This document shows positions 55,344 to 64,000 of a stretch of 64,000 bases of DNA, piece by piece (within the stretch, counting starts at the first letter, position 1; each line of letters opens with the position of its first letter). A program made the translations under genes and the position numbers. Source of the DNA: Euborellia annulipes (lineage: Eukaryota; Arthropoda; Insecta; Dermaptera; Anisolabididae); contig JAKCPI010002458.1 in NCBI GenBank assembly GCA_023213315.1, positions 1-64,000 of the forward strand, written 5' to 3'. Below the pieces are notes generated by a model. That model was not told where the DNA came from and searched no databases. It saw only the letters and a list, made by a program, of their open reading frames with translations.

Positions 55344-57589
55344 TAGAATTTGATAAAGATTGTGTGGCAACATAGATTAAATACCAGCAAATTTTTGGTC
55401 CTTTCATAATCATTGATTTGTAAATATTTGGACCGGCATAACACCAGGCCATCCCTACAAAAATTGATTGAGGGTCCATGTTATAAAGAAGGAGACAATG
55501 ATATTACCAATATAACCCCTAACCGCTTTTTCATTTGATTATTTCATTGTTTTTTTTTTTTAAATATGATTCAAACAAAGAAGAGAATCTCAATAAAGAT
55601 TTTCATTCAATTTTTAAAAGTATTTTTTATAATACTGCATAACACGAGTCTTCCAAAACATTTTTATAAATGGCCTGGGGCTCAGGGATGGGTAGGATCG
55701 CGATCGTTTTGGATTTAAATCTGAACCGATCCAGTAATTTTGAATCTGGATCGAAATCTGCTCTCTGAATCTAGGATTGGATCGCTAATCTTTTTCTAAG
55801 AATTAAAAACCTGGATTTTTGCGATCCTTTTCAAAGGTTACAATCCTTCGAAATTTTTTACTTTTTAATAAATATGAATATACTCATCAACTGGGATTGG
55901 TTCTTGAAAATTCTCTTTACACAGAGAGATATCAAAAAAAAGGTCTAAAAAAAATTTAAGAGAAAAATTACAAATAATTAAGTTAACAAATGTTTCCCAA
56001 AAATAAAGCATTCAGATGCACTAAGTTTACATTTCTCGTTTAGAACAAAATACGTAGTTTTTTTTAGTTAGAGATACTATTATGATTAGAAATTATGCAA
56101 AAGGAAGTGTAGTTCTTATGAAGATACGAAGGCCTTTTAAAAAGACTACCAATAGCATAGGCTCTCATTTAACCTGCTAGTCTATTTATATATATATTCA
56201 TTTTGATCTGCACATAAAGAAGTGTTGGTTCCGTGTTCATAAAAAAAAAAGTTTGTAAAACCTACATGGATATTTTTTTGATATATAAATTAGAATGTTA
56301 CAAATTATTATAGTTAGATCTAGTAGCGGTCCCCCTTTCCCTCTGGTCTGAAAAAAATATTAATATAATTTTAATCACCTTGAATGTCCACTTTCTCTCT
56401 GCGTTCCTTCATGGTAGTAACTAGGGCAATATGAGGCTTTCCGGGCCCCCCGTAGGATGGCTGTTCCATGCCCCCCCCCCCCCCAGGCCTAATTCCCTAG
56501 TTACCCCCATGAGTTCCCTACACCACAAATTTTACCCCTCCTTAACAAAGCCAGGGGCTATCACTGATTAGCTCCGCATGTAAATGAATGATTATATTAT
56601 GTGTGATCTTTTAGAAGATATAATTTTATGAAAAAATGGATTAGTCAACGAAAAAAGTATATTTGTGATTACTTTACTAATATAATTATAAATAATGTAT
56701 TTTTTTCAATAATTTAAACAATTTATAGAACTGTTATAATAAAATTATCAATTTTAAAACTTTATATTCTGATTTATACTTTTTTATTCTATGAATCTAG
56801 TGCTCCATGAGAAGTATATTTTAATATATTTTTATATATATAAAATGTTATTAAGATAGTTCCTATCTTATTGTTAGTTTTGATCATGATGAAATAAAAA
56901 TTTATATAATTAAACATAAGGCTCATAACAAGCAACAGTGGTCGGATTAAAGAGACAACTTTAGTACTTATATCAATGTTATACTACTTCTAAAATGTAA
57001 TATTTTTTTAATAGTAATAGTGGACATTCTTTAGGATTAGCTTAATATGCTTTTATATTTAACTGAAATAGATCTCTGCAAGCTCAGATATACGGAACAT
57101 TTATAGAGGGCGGAAGGCACAAGGGGATTATAAACAAACTACAGTGTATATATATACATTACTAAATATTTTTCGAGATCTATATATTTGAATAAGATAA
57201 TAGTATTCAAAATACCTCGATTCGGACTAAACAAGTCATAGATATATTTAACAAGACATGTGAGTGTTTTTTTATTGGATGTTTGGCCTCACCAATAAAA
57301 AAACACTCACATGTCTTGTTATATATACATTACGGCGACTGGGTATGTGGGTGAAGTTAAGATTTCTCGGACAAGTTCATTGTTGAGATTACTTCACTGT
57401 TGAATCACCTTTTGCTACACAAGTTTAAAAACCCTTGTTCTAGAGGTAAGGATGACAATTAGTGTGTGAGAATCACAAATTAATAGAATATTGATAAGAA
57501 TTTTTATTTAATTCAGCCCAAAAAAAATTGTAATCTGAAACAATGAAATGGTTCTTCTTTGGATAAGCAAGAAAATATAATTTCAACAG
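55344..57589. other. Intergenic with MITE fragments and a perfect hairpin
   Basis: 55685-55870: left half of a hAT-like element (CAGGGATGGGTAGGATCG) with repeated GATCC motifs. 56410-56511: hAT MITE related to 1903-2054 (CATGGTAGTAACTAGGG ... CTAGTTACCCCCATG) with an imperfect 8-bp duplication. 57250-57320: 29-bp perfect inverted repeat. The remainder is AT-rich; no gene seen. Confidence 0.5.
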
Positions 57590-57610
57590 TTTATTCTTCA
57601 TCTAAATTAT

Positions 57611-57972
57611 TTAAAAAAACTTATTTAAAGAATGCATAGCAATTTCGAATCCTAAAAAGCAGGCAGCATTAGCAGGGAAGGCTCGCAACATAACAGGCAC
57701 GACACCTCGATACTGAGCTGTTGGTCCTTCCTCCTTAATCAGCTTCTTGAATACATCTCGTACTCCCCTCGGATAAGTGCCATCAGGAGCGGTTTGTAAT
57801 CTCGATTTCAATACATCTGGAGGCATCCCGATTAACCAAAAAGCAATTCCGGTGGTACCACCAGCTAAAATGGTTCGAGCAATTCCTACAGTGCCGGGGT
57901 CCTGGCCTGGTGGCGTCAACGCCTTTTGCATCAATTCGTATGTAAAGAAATACGTTCCAGTAGCAGGAATAT
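57611..57972 (-). CDS. SLC25A20/colt-like carrier: terminal exon copy 1
   Basis: Last coding exon (362 nt) of a mitochondrial carnitine/acylcarnitine carrier, which exchanges acylcarnitine for carnitine across the inner membrane. It encodes 119 residues after a split codon: (D)IPATGTYFFTYELMQKALTP, transmembrane helices 5 and 6, the third carrier signature PPDVLKSRLQ, and VMLRAFPANAACFLGFE containing the Arg that in human CACT pairs with Asp in substrate binding. That Asp codon is split by the intron (phase 1). The 3' splice site AATTTCTTTTAG precedes it. An AATAAA lies about 15 nt after the stop (complement at 57590-57595). No other carrier exon is found in the window, so upstream exons lie beyond 64000 on this strand. 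Confidence 0.88.
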
Positions 57973-58109
57973 CTAAAAGAAATTCTAATGAATTTTAAAA
58001 ATATTAAGAAATTAATCTTTAGTAAAAAGATATTACATAGATATTTATAAAATGAATATTTCTATTTAGAAAAAATACTGTTATTCTTCATCTACCGTAT
58101 AATTACTTA

Positions 58110-58416
58110 AAATAAATGATTCAAAACAATGAATAGGAATTTCGAAGCCTAAAAGATATGCAGCATTAGCAGGCAACATAACAGCATGCCATTCAAACCT
58201 TTTTTAATTAGTTTCTTGAATACATCTCGAATACGACCGGATAAATGTCATCAGGGACACTTTGGAATCGTGATCCTAATAGAACCTAAGGCATCTATCC
58301 AGAAGGCAATTCTTGTACAGCTACCTGCTAAAATATTTTGGCTAATTCCTATAATATCGAGATCCTGGCTTTTTTATCAATTCGTATATAAAGAAACGTT
58401 CCAGCGTCAGAAATAT
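58110..58416 (-). pseudogene. SLC25A20/colt-like terminal exon copy, decayed
   Basis: Aligns along its length with the three intact copies. The acceptor AATTTCTTTTAG is kept at its 5' edge (58417-58428), but small deletions and substitutions destroy the frame, including in the PPDVLKSR region, and part of the middle is missing. A relic of the same tandem series. Confidence 0.85.
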
Positions 58417-58574
58417 CTAAAAGAAATTCCAACGGTCAAAGGTATAAAAGAAAGAAAATTAAGAAAAATCCATCTTTTGTAAGATGTTTTAGATGTAAGC
58501 AACCAAGTGTAAACTTATTTAGTATTCTAGAAACAGTGTTTATTATATGAGCCCTTAAAAATTTTTTTTATACA

Positions 58575-58680
58575 ATGGAGCCTCGCTTAACGAGCATAAT
58601 TCGTTCCAGAATCATACTCAAAAAGCGAAACACTCGTTATGCGAAATCATAACATTCACCCCATAGAGCTGTCCCCCCCA
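58575..58680. repeat. pogo/Tigger-like MITE end
   Basis: ATGGAGCCTCGCTTAACGAG followed by CATAATTCGTTCC and a partial complement (ACTCGTTATGCG) is typical of a pogo-group terminal region; only one end is visible. Confidence 0.4.
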
Positions 58681-58729
58681 CAGATTGATGTAATATGGCC
58701 GCAATCCGGGACTTCCCCTCTCCTCCACT

Positions 58730-59192
58730 CGTCTTTTCTATGGATTACAAGAGTAAAGTGGTCTTCAGAAGATTTCAATGGCAAAATGAGAATATACATT
58801 TTAAAAGGCATCTAAAAAATAATTGATTTATGAATTTGTAAAAAAATCGTTGAAGCAAATTTTGAAAAAATCGAAAAAAACTTAAAAACTGCATCAGTAA
58901 AGTACTAGTACTTTTTGGCCGATTTTGATTAAAAGCTTATTTTCCCGCTCCCTGTGGATGTTTAACTTAAATTTAGCATTTCAACCTCCTAGCTCAATTC
59001 CTTCATGCTTAAAATTGAACCCAGACAGACAGACAGACCATGTCGCGAAAACCACTTTTTTGGATTCAGGGGACCTCAAAACGTGTATATCCATCAAAAT
59101 CTCGGCATCGAATTTTTGACATGAATCCAATACTTTCTCTCTCTATATATATATGTGTGTATTAACATATACATAGGTAAGAGAAAGTAAAA
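58730..59192 (+). repeat. 0.69-kb repeat, head missing
   Basis: Starts within the 'GAGTAAAGTGGTCTTCAGAAG' block and runs to the tail AGGTAAGAGAAAGTA. The (CA)n tract is reduced to CAGACAGACAGACAGACC. It lies between two terminal-exon copies of the carrier gene. Confidence 0.75.
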
Positions 59193-59199
59193 ATGTATG

Positions 59200-59330
59200 A
59201 ATGTACGGTAGGAGGATTTAACGATCCCCAAACACACATCTACTGTCTTCCAAGAGTATATTCTGGTCAGAACTGCTTTCCTTTGGAACTCGTTCCCGCT
59301 ATCTTAGAGGGGGATTTTCTTGGGGAATTC
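59200..59330 (+). pseudogene. Possible LINE ORF2 C-terminal scrap
   Basis: One plus-strand frame contains 'RTAFLWNSFP', close to the R-T-x-x-LWNSLP block near the end of several non-LTR retrotransposon ORF2 proteins. Too short to assign a clade. Confidence 0.3.
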
Positions 59331-59689
59331 GAGAGCGCATGTGGTGAGTCTGAGGAGTTAAGGGGCCGGTCAGTGGTTGGAGCAGATTGATTGTGTCTCC
59401 AGAATGTCGGCTGTTTTGCCATGGGTGGTGATAGACTGAGAGTAAGTTAATGTTTAAGTTTATGTTTGTGAAAGGAAAAAAAAATAGTATTTGCTTATAT
59501 GAGACATTCATGGGCTCAGACCTAAATTTGTATATGAATAAATAATCAAATAATTTGGGAGTAAGATCGTTGTAACTGGTCTATACATCAATTTTTTCAG
59601 AAGAATGTGGGATTTAGCGATATTTGAAGAAAGAATTCGAACAATATTCTGATATTTCTAAAATATATTTAAGTTGTACATATATAAAT

Positions 59690-60051
59690 TTAAAATAGTT
59701 TATTCAGGCAAAACATAGAAATTTCGAATCCTAAAAAGCAGGCAGCATTAGCTGGAAAAGCTCTCAACATAACTGGAATCACCCCGCGATACAGAGCAGC
59801 CGGTCCTTCCTCCTTCATTAGCTTCTTGAAAACATCTCGAACTCCCCTCGGGTAGGTGTCATCAGGGGCAGTTTGTAATCGCGATTTCAATACATCCGGG
59901 GGCATGGCGACCATCCAGAAAGCAATTCCCGTTGAGCCACCAGCTAAAATGGTTCGAGCAATTCCTACAGTACTGGGATCCTGACCTGGTGGCGTCAACG
60001 CTTTTTGCACCAATTCGTATGTAAAGAAATACGTTCCAGTGGCAGGAATAT
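59690..60051 (-). CDS. SLC25A20/colt-like carrier: terminal exon copy 2
   Basis: Same 362-nt structure and entry phase as copy 1, preceded by GGAATTTCTTTTAG. It encodes IPATGTYFFTYELVQKALTP through CFLGFEISMFCLNKLF. The signature PPDVLKSRLQTAPDDTYPRG and the substrate-site segment RAFPANAACF are intact. Differences from copies 1 and 3 are mostly conservative and cluster in the helix 5 region (FWMVAM against FWLIGM and FWIVAM) and the last ten residues. This pattern suggests selection for function rather than decay. Confidence 0.88.
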
Positions 60052-60169
60052 CTAAAAGAAATTCCAACATTCAAATGTATAATAAAGAAAAATATTTAGA
60101 TGGGGCAACTAGTTATTTATTAAATAAATTAATTTGATTTAGTGATAATTGAAGACAAGTTCACTAATT

Positions 60170-60199
<30 letters not shown>

Positions 60200-60204
<5 letters not shown>

Positions 60205-60641
60205 CTGGAAGGTTTCCGCGACCGGATGTATGCGAAGATAAGTTTTCTCGGGTTGTGTCGCGTGTGATGTTGAGATTTACTCGACGTTTCGGCTCTCCTT
60301 TTGGAGCCATTTTCAAGAGTATGGAATTAGGGGGAATTGTCCACATCCACCAACCAAACCAATAACACATCGACTTGGGGAGGCAGACTGAGGCCCCGTA
60401 GTCAACCTAAACCGAACACAAACGCAATTACACACACTCAACCTTCCTCCTGCTCTCAGAGACCAAACCAAGCCTCTGAGGCATCCAAATTGACCTGGGG
60501 ACCAGCAAGACTGCGACCCCGTAAACAATCCACCCCAACAATTCCCCCTAATTCCATACTCTTGAAAATGGCTCCAAAAGGAGAGCCGAAACGTCGAGTA
60601 AATCTCCACATCACACGCGACACAACCCGAGAAAACTTATC
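60200..60641 (-). mobile_element. Palindromic retroelement-like insertion #8 in a (TA)n tract
   Basis: Arms 60229-60339 and 60538-60648 (TATGCGAAGATAAG...) are reverse complements. A unique tail of about 28 nt lies on the left (60201-60228), and (TA)n flanks both sides, consistent with a duplicated target inside a microsatellite. Each arm carries TTGAAAATGGCTCC-AAAA-GGAGAGCCGAAACGTCG, the same hairpin with a degraded CUGANGA box. The central 200 bp (60340-60540) is GC-richer and unique. Confidence 0.8.
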
Positions 60642-60778
60642 TTCGCATATATATATATATAGCCAGTGAGCTATTCATTCAAATGAGAAAACACCCGCCT
60701 CCTAGTATATATTTAATTTCAATTTTATAAAGTTTATCCATATAAGTGCTTCAATAAATATGCCTGGACCCCAATATG

Positions 60779-61612
60779 CAGTCGAATTTAGATAATTCCA
60801 ATTTTTTCGATAATTCGCACTCTAGCTGTAAACTTGGGTAAATAAATGCTGTGTATTTAGATACGCTCGTTAATCGAAATCTGTTCCGTAACAAAAGGGG
60901 GTGAGAAGGTTCTATAATTCGAACTAGGCCACTTACCCTCTTTATAATTCGAATTTTTCCTAGCAATGTTTACTCGTCATTTCGCACTTACTGTTTACCT
61001 CATTTCAGCCCAGCTTAACTTCCAAATTCTCCTTAATTTGTCAGGATGACAATATTAAGTCCCACCCATGAGTTTTCTACTTGTGATTATTCCATTGTTT
61101 TTATAAAAGAAAATGAAAATCTTTATTGAAAATTTTCTAGGTTTGAACCATGAAAGTTTCCATTCAAAAATATATATTTTTTTAAAAACAATGAAATAAT
61201 CACATGTAGAAAAAGCATGTTTGGGACTTAATATTGTCTCTCACTGTACAAGGCAGAAGTTCGTCTCTCTTACTGTGTCCGAAGAAAAAGGCAGCAGTGA
61301 AAAGAGGTTCAAACAAAAAAAAAAGATATCGCCAAAACATTCAATATTCCAATCCAATATCTAAAGCATAAAGAAAAAATTTTCCCAAGTCATTTGCACG
61401 GAAATCGCAAGTGGATCAGAGACGGCGAATTCCCTCTTCAGGGATTCGTTAAACAAGAGGCTCCGACAATTAGAGCATGTCGTTTTCATTATTTTTATAA
61501 TAAAAACTCTTTTTTTTCCTCTTGGTAATTCAAACTTCTTGATAATTCAAAAACTCGATAAGTCGAATTTTTCTTGTGGTCCTTTGCATTTCGAATTATC
61601 GAGAGTCGACTG
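60779..61612 (+). mobile_element. Degenerate pogo/Tigger-group element
   Basis: Left end CAGTCGA plus TCGATAATTCG and right end CGAATTATCGAGAGTCGACTG are of pogo type. The plus strand at about 61325-61450 retains 'KDIAKTFNIPIQYLKHKEKI', matching the helix-turn-helix DNA-binding part of pogo-group transposases; nothing of the catalytic DDE domain is seen. It is interrupted by the MITE at 61042-61246. Confidence 0.7.
61042..61246. mobile_element. Tc1-like MITE (GACAATATTAAGTCCC family), copy 2
   Basis: Matches 50190-50369 over its length, including AGGTTTGAACCATGAAAGTT. Right end TCTCTCACTG next to TA. Nested inside the pogo-group element. 61613-62044 holds a SINE tail fragment (near 61625) and (TA)n; nothing else seen. 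Confidence 0.75.
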
Positions 61613-62044
61613 TATATCGTTTATTTTAAAGTCTTTAAGATGTCGAAAAGACTAAAAAAAAGTGCTTCAAGTAGGCCTAATTTGTGTAGATATATTCTAA
61701 CAAGAAACAATTCGAATTTGTACAATTTAATTTCACTTCACCATTGTCAAACGAACGAAGAAAATCCTCAGTGTTCTCCCTTATAACAACATACAATGAA
61801 AAATATTTCATTAAAAGACCAGATTCCAACTAAGCATATACGACAAGGTATCTGTAGTTCTTTATAATCAAAGAAAATAGCAAGTTTTTTTTGCATCAAT
61901 GATTTTGAAGAAGAATATTAAAAGGCCGCACTTTGATATATATATATATATATATAAATCTTGTTTGAAAAAATTATGGTTGGTGTGCTGTTTCATATAT
62001 CATTTGATCATTTTCTCCACTTGATTATTGAAAAAAAACTTAGT

Positions 62045-62606
62045 AACCAATAGCTTGAAGATTTACTTTATTTTTTATTCAGATCTCCGGAATTTTAAAT
62101 AAATATTTGAGGTCTGGCGACTGTATTGCACAAATTAACAGTTTCGGCCTAAAATACATAAAAAAATTTACATGTAAAACACCTACGTCATATTCATCGA
62201 CATTATTTTACAAAAACTTTTTTATAAATATATACAAAAAATTTTTCACACTCATTTAGTAATGCATTTAGCAACTTTAATTGACAAATATCAAATATAT
62301 AAAGTTGTTAAATGTTATGTAAAAATTTTTTTGTATATATTTATAAAAATGTTTTTATAAAATAATCTCGATGAATGTGATGTATGAGTTTTACATGTAA
62401 ATTTTTTATGTATTTTAGGCCAGATGGTTGATTTTTTATAAGACCGAAACTGTTAATTTGTGCAATACAGTCGCCAGACCTCAAAAAAAAATTTTCAGTT
62501 AATGAATTTTAAATAATATTTATTTAAAATTCCGAAGATGTGAATAAAAAATAAAGTAAACCTTCAAGCTATTGACTACTATAATTATTATTCCATCATA
62601 AGGAAG
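62045..62606 (+). mobile_element. Palindromic retroelement-like insertion #9
   Basis: Arms of about 220-240 bp (start ACCAATAGCTTGAAG; end CTTCAAGCTATTGAC at about 62576) and a right-only tail of about 30 nt. The 13-bp duplication aaaaaaacttagt is at 62032-62044 and 62607-62619. The right arm carries CCAGATGGTTGA...AAGACCGAAACTG (62422-62452), the same hairpin type with a variant first box. Confidence 0.85.
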
Positions 62607-62737
62607 AAAAAAACTTAGTCTTCTTTAAATTCCTCACAATTTTTAATTGAGTGTATTAAAGAAAATAGAAGAAATAAGGACGTCTTTTAGTAATAATAAT
62701 ATTATTAAATATATATATAAACTATACAAACATAAAT

Positions 62738-63099
62738 TTAAAATAGCTTATTCAAGAAAAACAGAGCAATTTCGAATCCTAAAAAGCAGGCAGCATTAGC
62801 TGGGAAGGCTCGCAACATAACAGGCACAATCCCTCGATACAGAGCTTTCGGTCCTTCCTCCTTCATTAATTTCTTGAATACATCTCGAACTCCCCTTGGG
62901 TAGGTGTCATCAGGGGCAGTTTGTAATCGCGATTTCAATACATCTGGAGGCATAGCGACTATCCAGAAAGTAATTCCCGTAGTGCCACCAGCTAAAATGG
63001 TTCGACCAATTCCCACAGTACTGGGATCCTGACCTGATGGTGTCAACATTCTTTGAACATATTCGTATGTAAAGAAATACGTTCCAGCGGCAGGGATAT
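62738..63099 (-). CDS. SLC25A20/colt-like carrier: terminal exon copy 3
   Basis: Most upstream of the series on the minus strand. Acceptor CAATTTCTTTTAG, then ATATCCCTGCCGCTGG: the same phase-1 entry, and 362 nt to the stop. It encodes IPAAGTYFFTYEYVQRMLTPSGQD through CFLGFEIALFFLNKLF, with the carrier signature PPDVLKSRLQ and RAFPANAACF intact. Upstream exons (helices 1-4 and signatures 1 and 2) are not in the window. As the first acceptor met by the polymerase, it is the default terminal exon candidate. Confidence 0.88.
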
Positions 63100-64000
63100 C
63101 TAAAAGAAATTGTAATGATCAAAAGAATAATCTATTTGAGGATATATGTAAGCATTATATATTGAGAAATTTATTCTTCTTTTGTTTAATATTTAACGTT
63201 TTGAAAATATAGTGAATCACAGAACCAAATGATGCGATGTATTTTTATTTTCCTTCTTGGATGCTAACTTCTTAAAAGATATTTTATTATATTTTCTTTA
63301 ATATGGATCCATTTTGTAAATCTTAATTGTGTTAAAGAAAAATTAAAGATATGAAAAAAAAAATTTAATGTTTCTTGTAACAATATTTCCACTCATATTA
63401 GGTGTAGCTATCAATTTTATACATTTTTGTTATCCGGGGCCTAATTTTTTTTGCGCCTAGGGCCTTATATTGTCTTAATCCGCCACTGCTTAAATCAAAT
63501 ATAAAAATTATTTTCATTAATTTTTTCTCTTATTACATTAATGGCCGTGGTTGAATAATTATTTCGATTAAGATTTATAAAATTTGGTTGAATTATGCCC
63601 AATTTCACCAAAACATCAGATCTTAAGCTCACCTTGAGCCTTCCATAATCTAATAAATCGGAAAACCCCAAAACGTTCTTGTATATTCATTTGGAATTAC
63701 GTCTGTATGTATGTGCGAACACGATTACTTTAAAACGCAAGGAGCCAGATCGATGAAATTCGGTATATAGAGTAATTTATCATAATATAACAAAAAAATT
63801 GAAAATTTCAAAATTTTTGAAAAAACTTTTTAGGTAAAGTACTAATTCCAGGTGACGAATTTACTCCAAAAGTTTATAGAAATCCACAATTTTAGTGTAA
63901 GGAGTATATACCGAATTTCATCGATCAGGCTGCTTACAATTTTAAGCAATCGTGTTCCCACACACACACACACACACACACACAGAGTCATAATGCCCAA
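63100..64000. other. Intron/intergenic with repeat ends
   Basis: If the carrier gene continues beyond 64000, this is its last intron. It contains a hAT-like right end (TTAATCCGCCACTG at about 63476-63489), a left half of the GCCC(A/G)TTTGCACC MITE (63596-63665), and an inverted repeat (63703-63765 with 63908-63960; ACACGATT, GATGAAATTCGGTATA) ending in (CA)n at 63960-63982. Confidence 0.5.

Noticed and set aside
58110..58416. Fourth functional carrier exon
   Set aside because: The acceptor is kept, but the frame is broken and the signature motif is damaged.
60313..60669. About 100-codon frames in palindrome #8, rich in proline and threonine
   Set aside because: The frames read through arms and centre of a non-coding palindromic insertion. 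Both strands are open because of base composition.
57611..63099. Three independent small carrier genes
   Set aside because: Each copy begins at a splice acceptor with a split Asp codon and encodes only the last third of a carrier. None has its own start region, so they are terminal exons and not whole genes.

Overview
The window is AT-rich animal nuclear DNA, most likely arthropod. Evidence for this: spliceosomal introns, mariner-type elements, a tRNA-derived SINE, many hAT-type MITEs, and single-copy metazoan proteins (SF3A3, NCBP1, MFSD6, a mitochondrial carnitine/acylcarnitine carrier). No bacterial, organellar or CRISPR features were seen. The species cannot be named from sequence alone.

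Layout. 1-21 kb has no supported protein gene. It is a dense nest of repeats: SINEs, hAT MITEs with 8-bp target duplications, Helitron ends, palindromic elements and a hairpin-headed repeat of about 0.69 kb. Two promoter-like stretches lie near 4.2-4.4 and 8.7-8.95 kb. 21.4-22.9 kb (-) holds SF3A3, a U2 snRNP subunit, with an uninterrupted 501-codon frame apart from a 1-nt shift in an A7 run. 23-29 kb is repeats. 29.5-31.8 kb (+) holds an intronless NCBP1 (CBP80) coding region. 36.5-51.0 kb (-) holds a nine-exon MFSD6-like transporter gene (586 aa), reconstructed here with every intron phase consistent; its introns carry a 1.56-kb palindrome, a deleted mariner and several MITEs. 51.8-53.5 kb (+) is a C2H2 zinc-finger gene arranged head-to-head with MFSD6. 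57.6-63.1 kb (-) contains three intact copies and one decayed copy of the terminal coding exon of a carnitine/acylcarnitine translocase (SLC25A20/colt) gene. Each copy has its own 3' splice site and the same entry phase, and no upstream exons lie between them.

The two most notable observations are (i) this tandem array of terminal exons, which looks like a set of alternative 3' ends for one mitochondrial carrier, and (ii) a recurring class of about nine palindromic elements. Most of these have 12-15-bp target duplications and a one-sided unique tail of about 25-40 nt, and many carry a hairpin resembling a hammerhead-ribozyme core (CUGANGA - stem - GAAA). That structure fits Penelope-like retroelement derivatives rather than DNA-transposon MITEs.

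SF3A3 (splicing) and NCBP1 (nuclear cap binding) both act on pre-mRNA, but they lie 6.5 kb apart on opposite strands and nothing suggests linked function. Both lack introns in their coding regions and both have a candidate 3' splice site just before the start codon.
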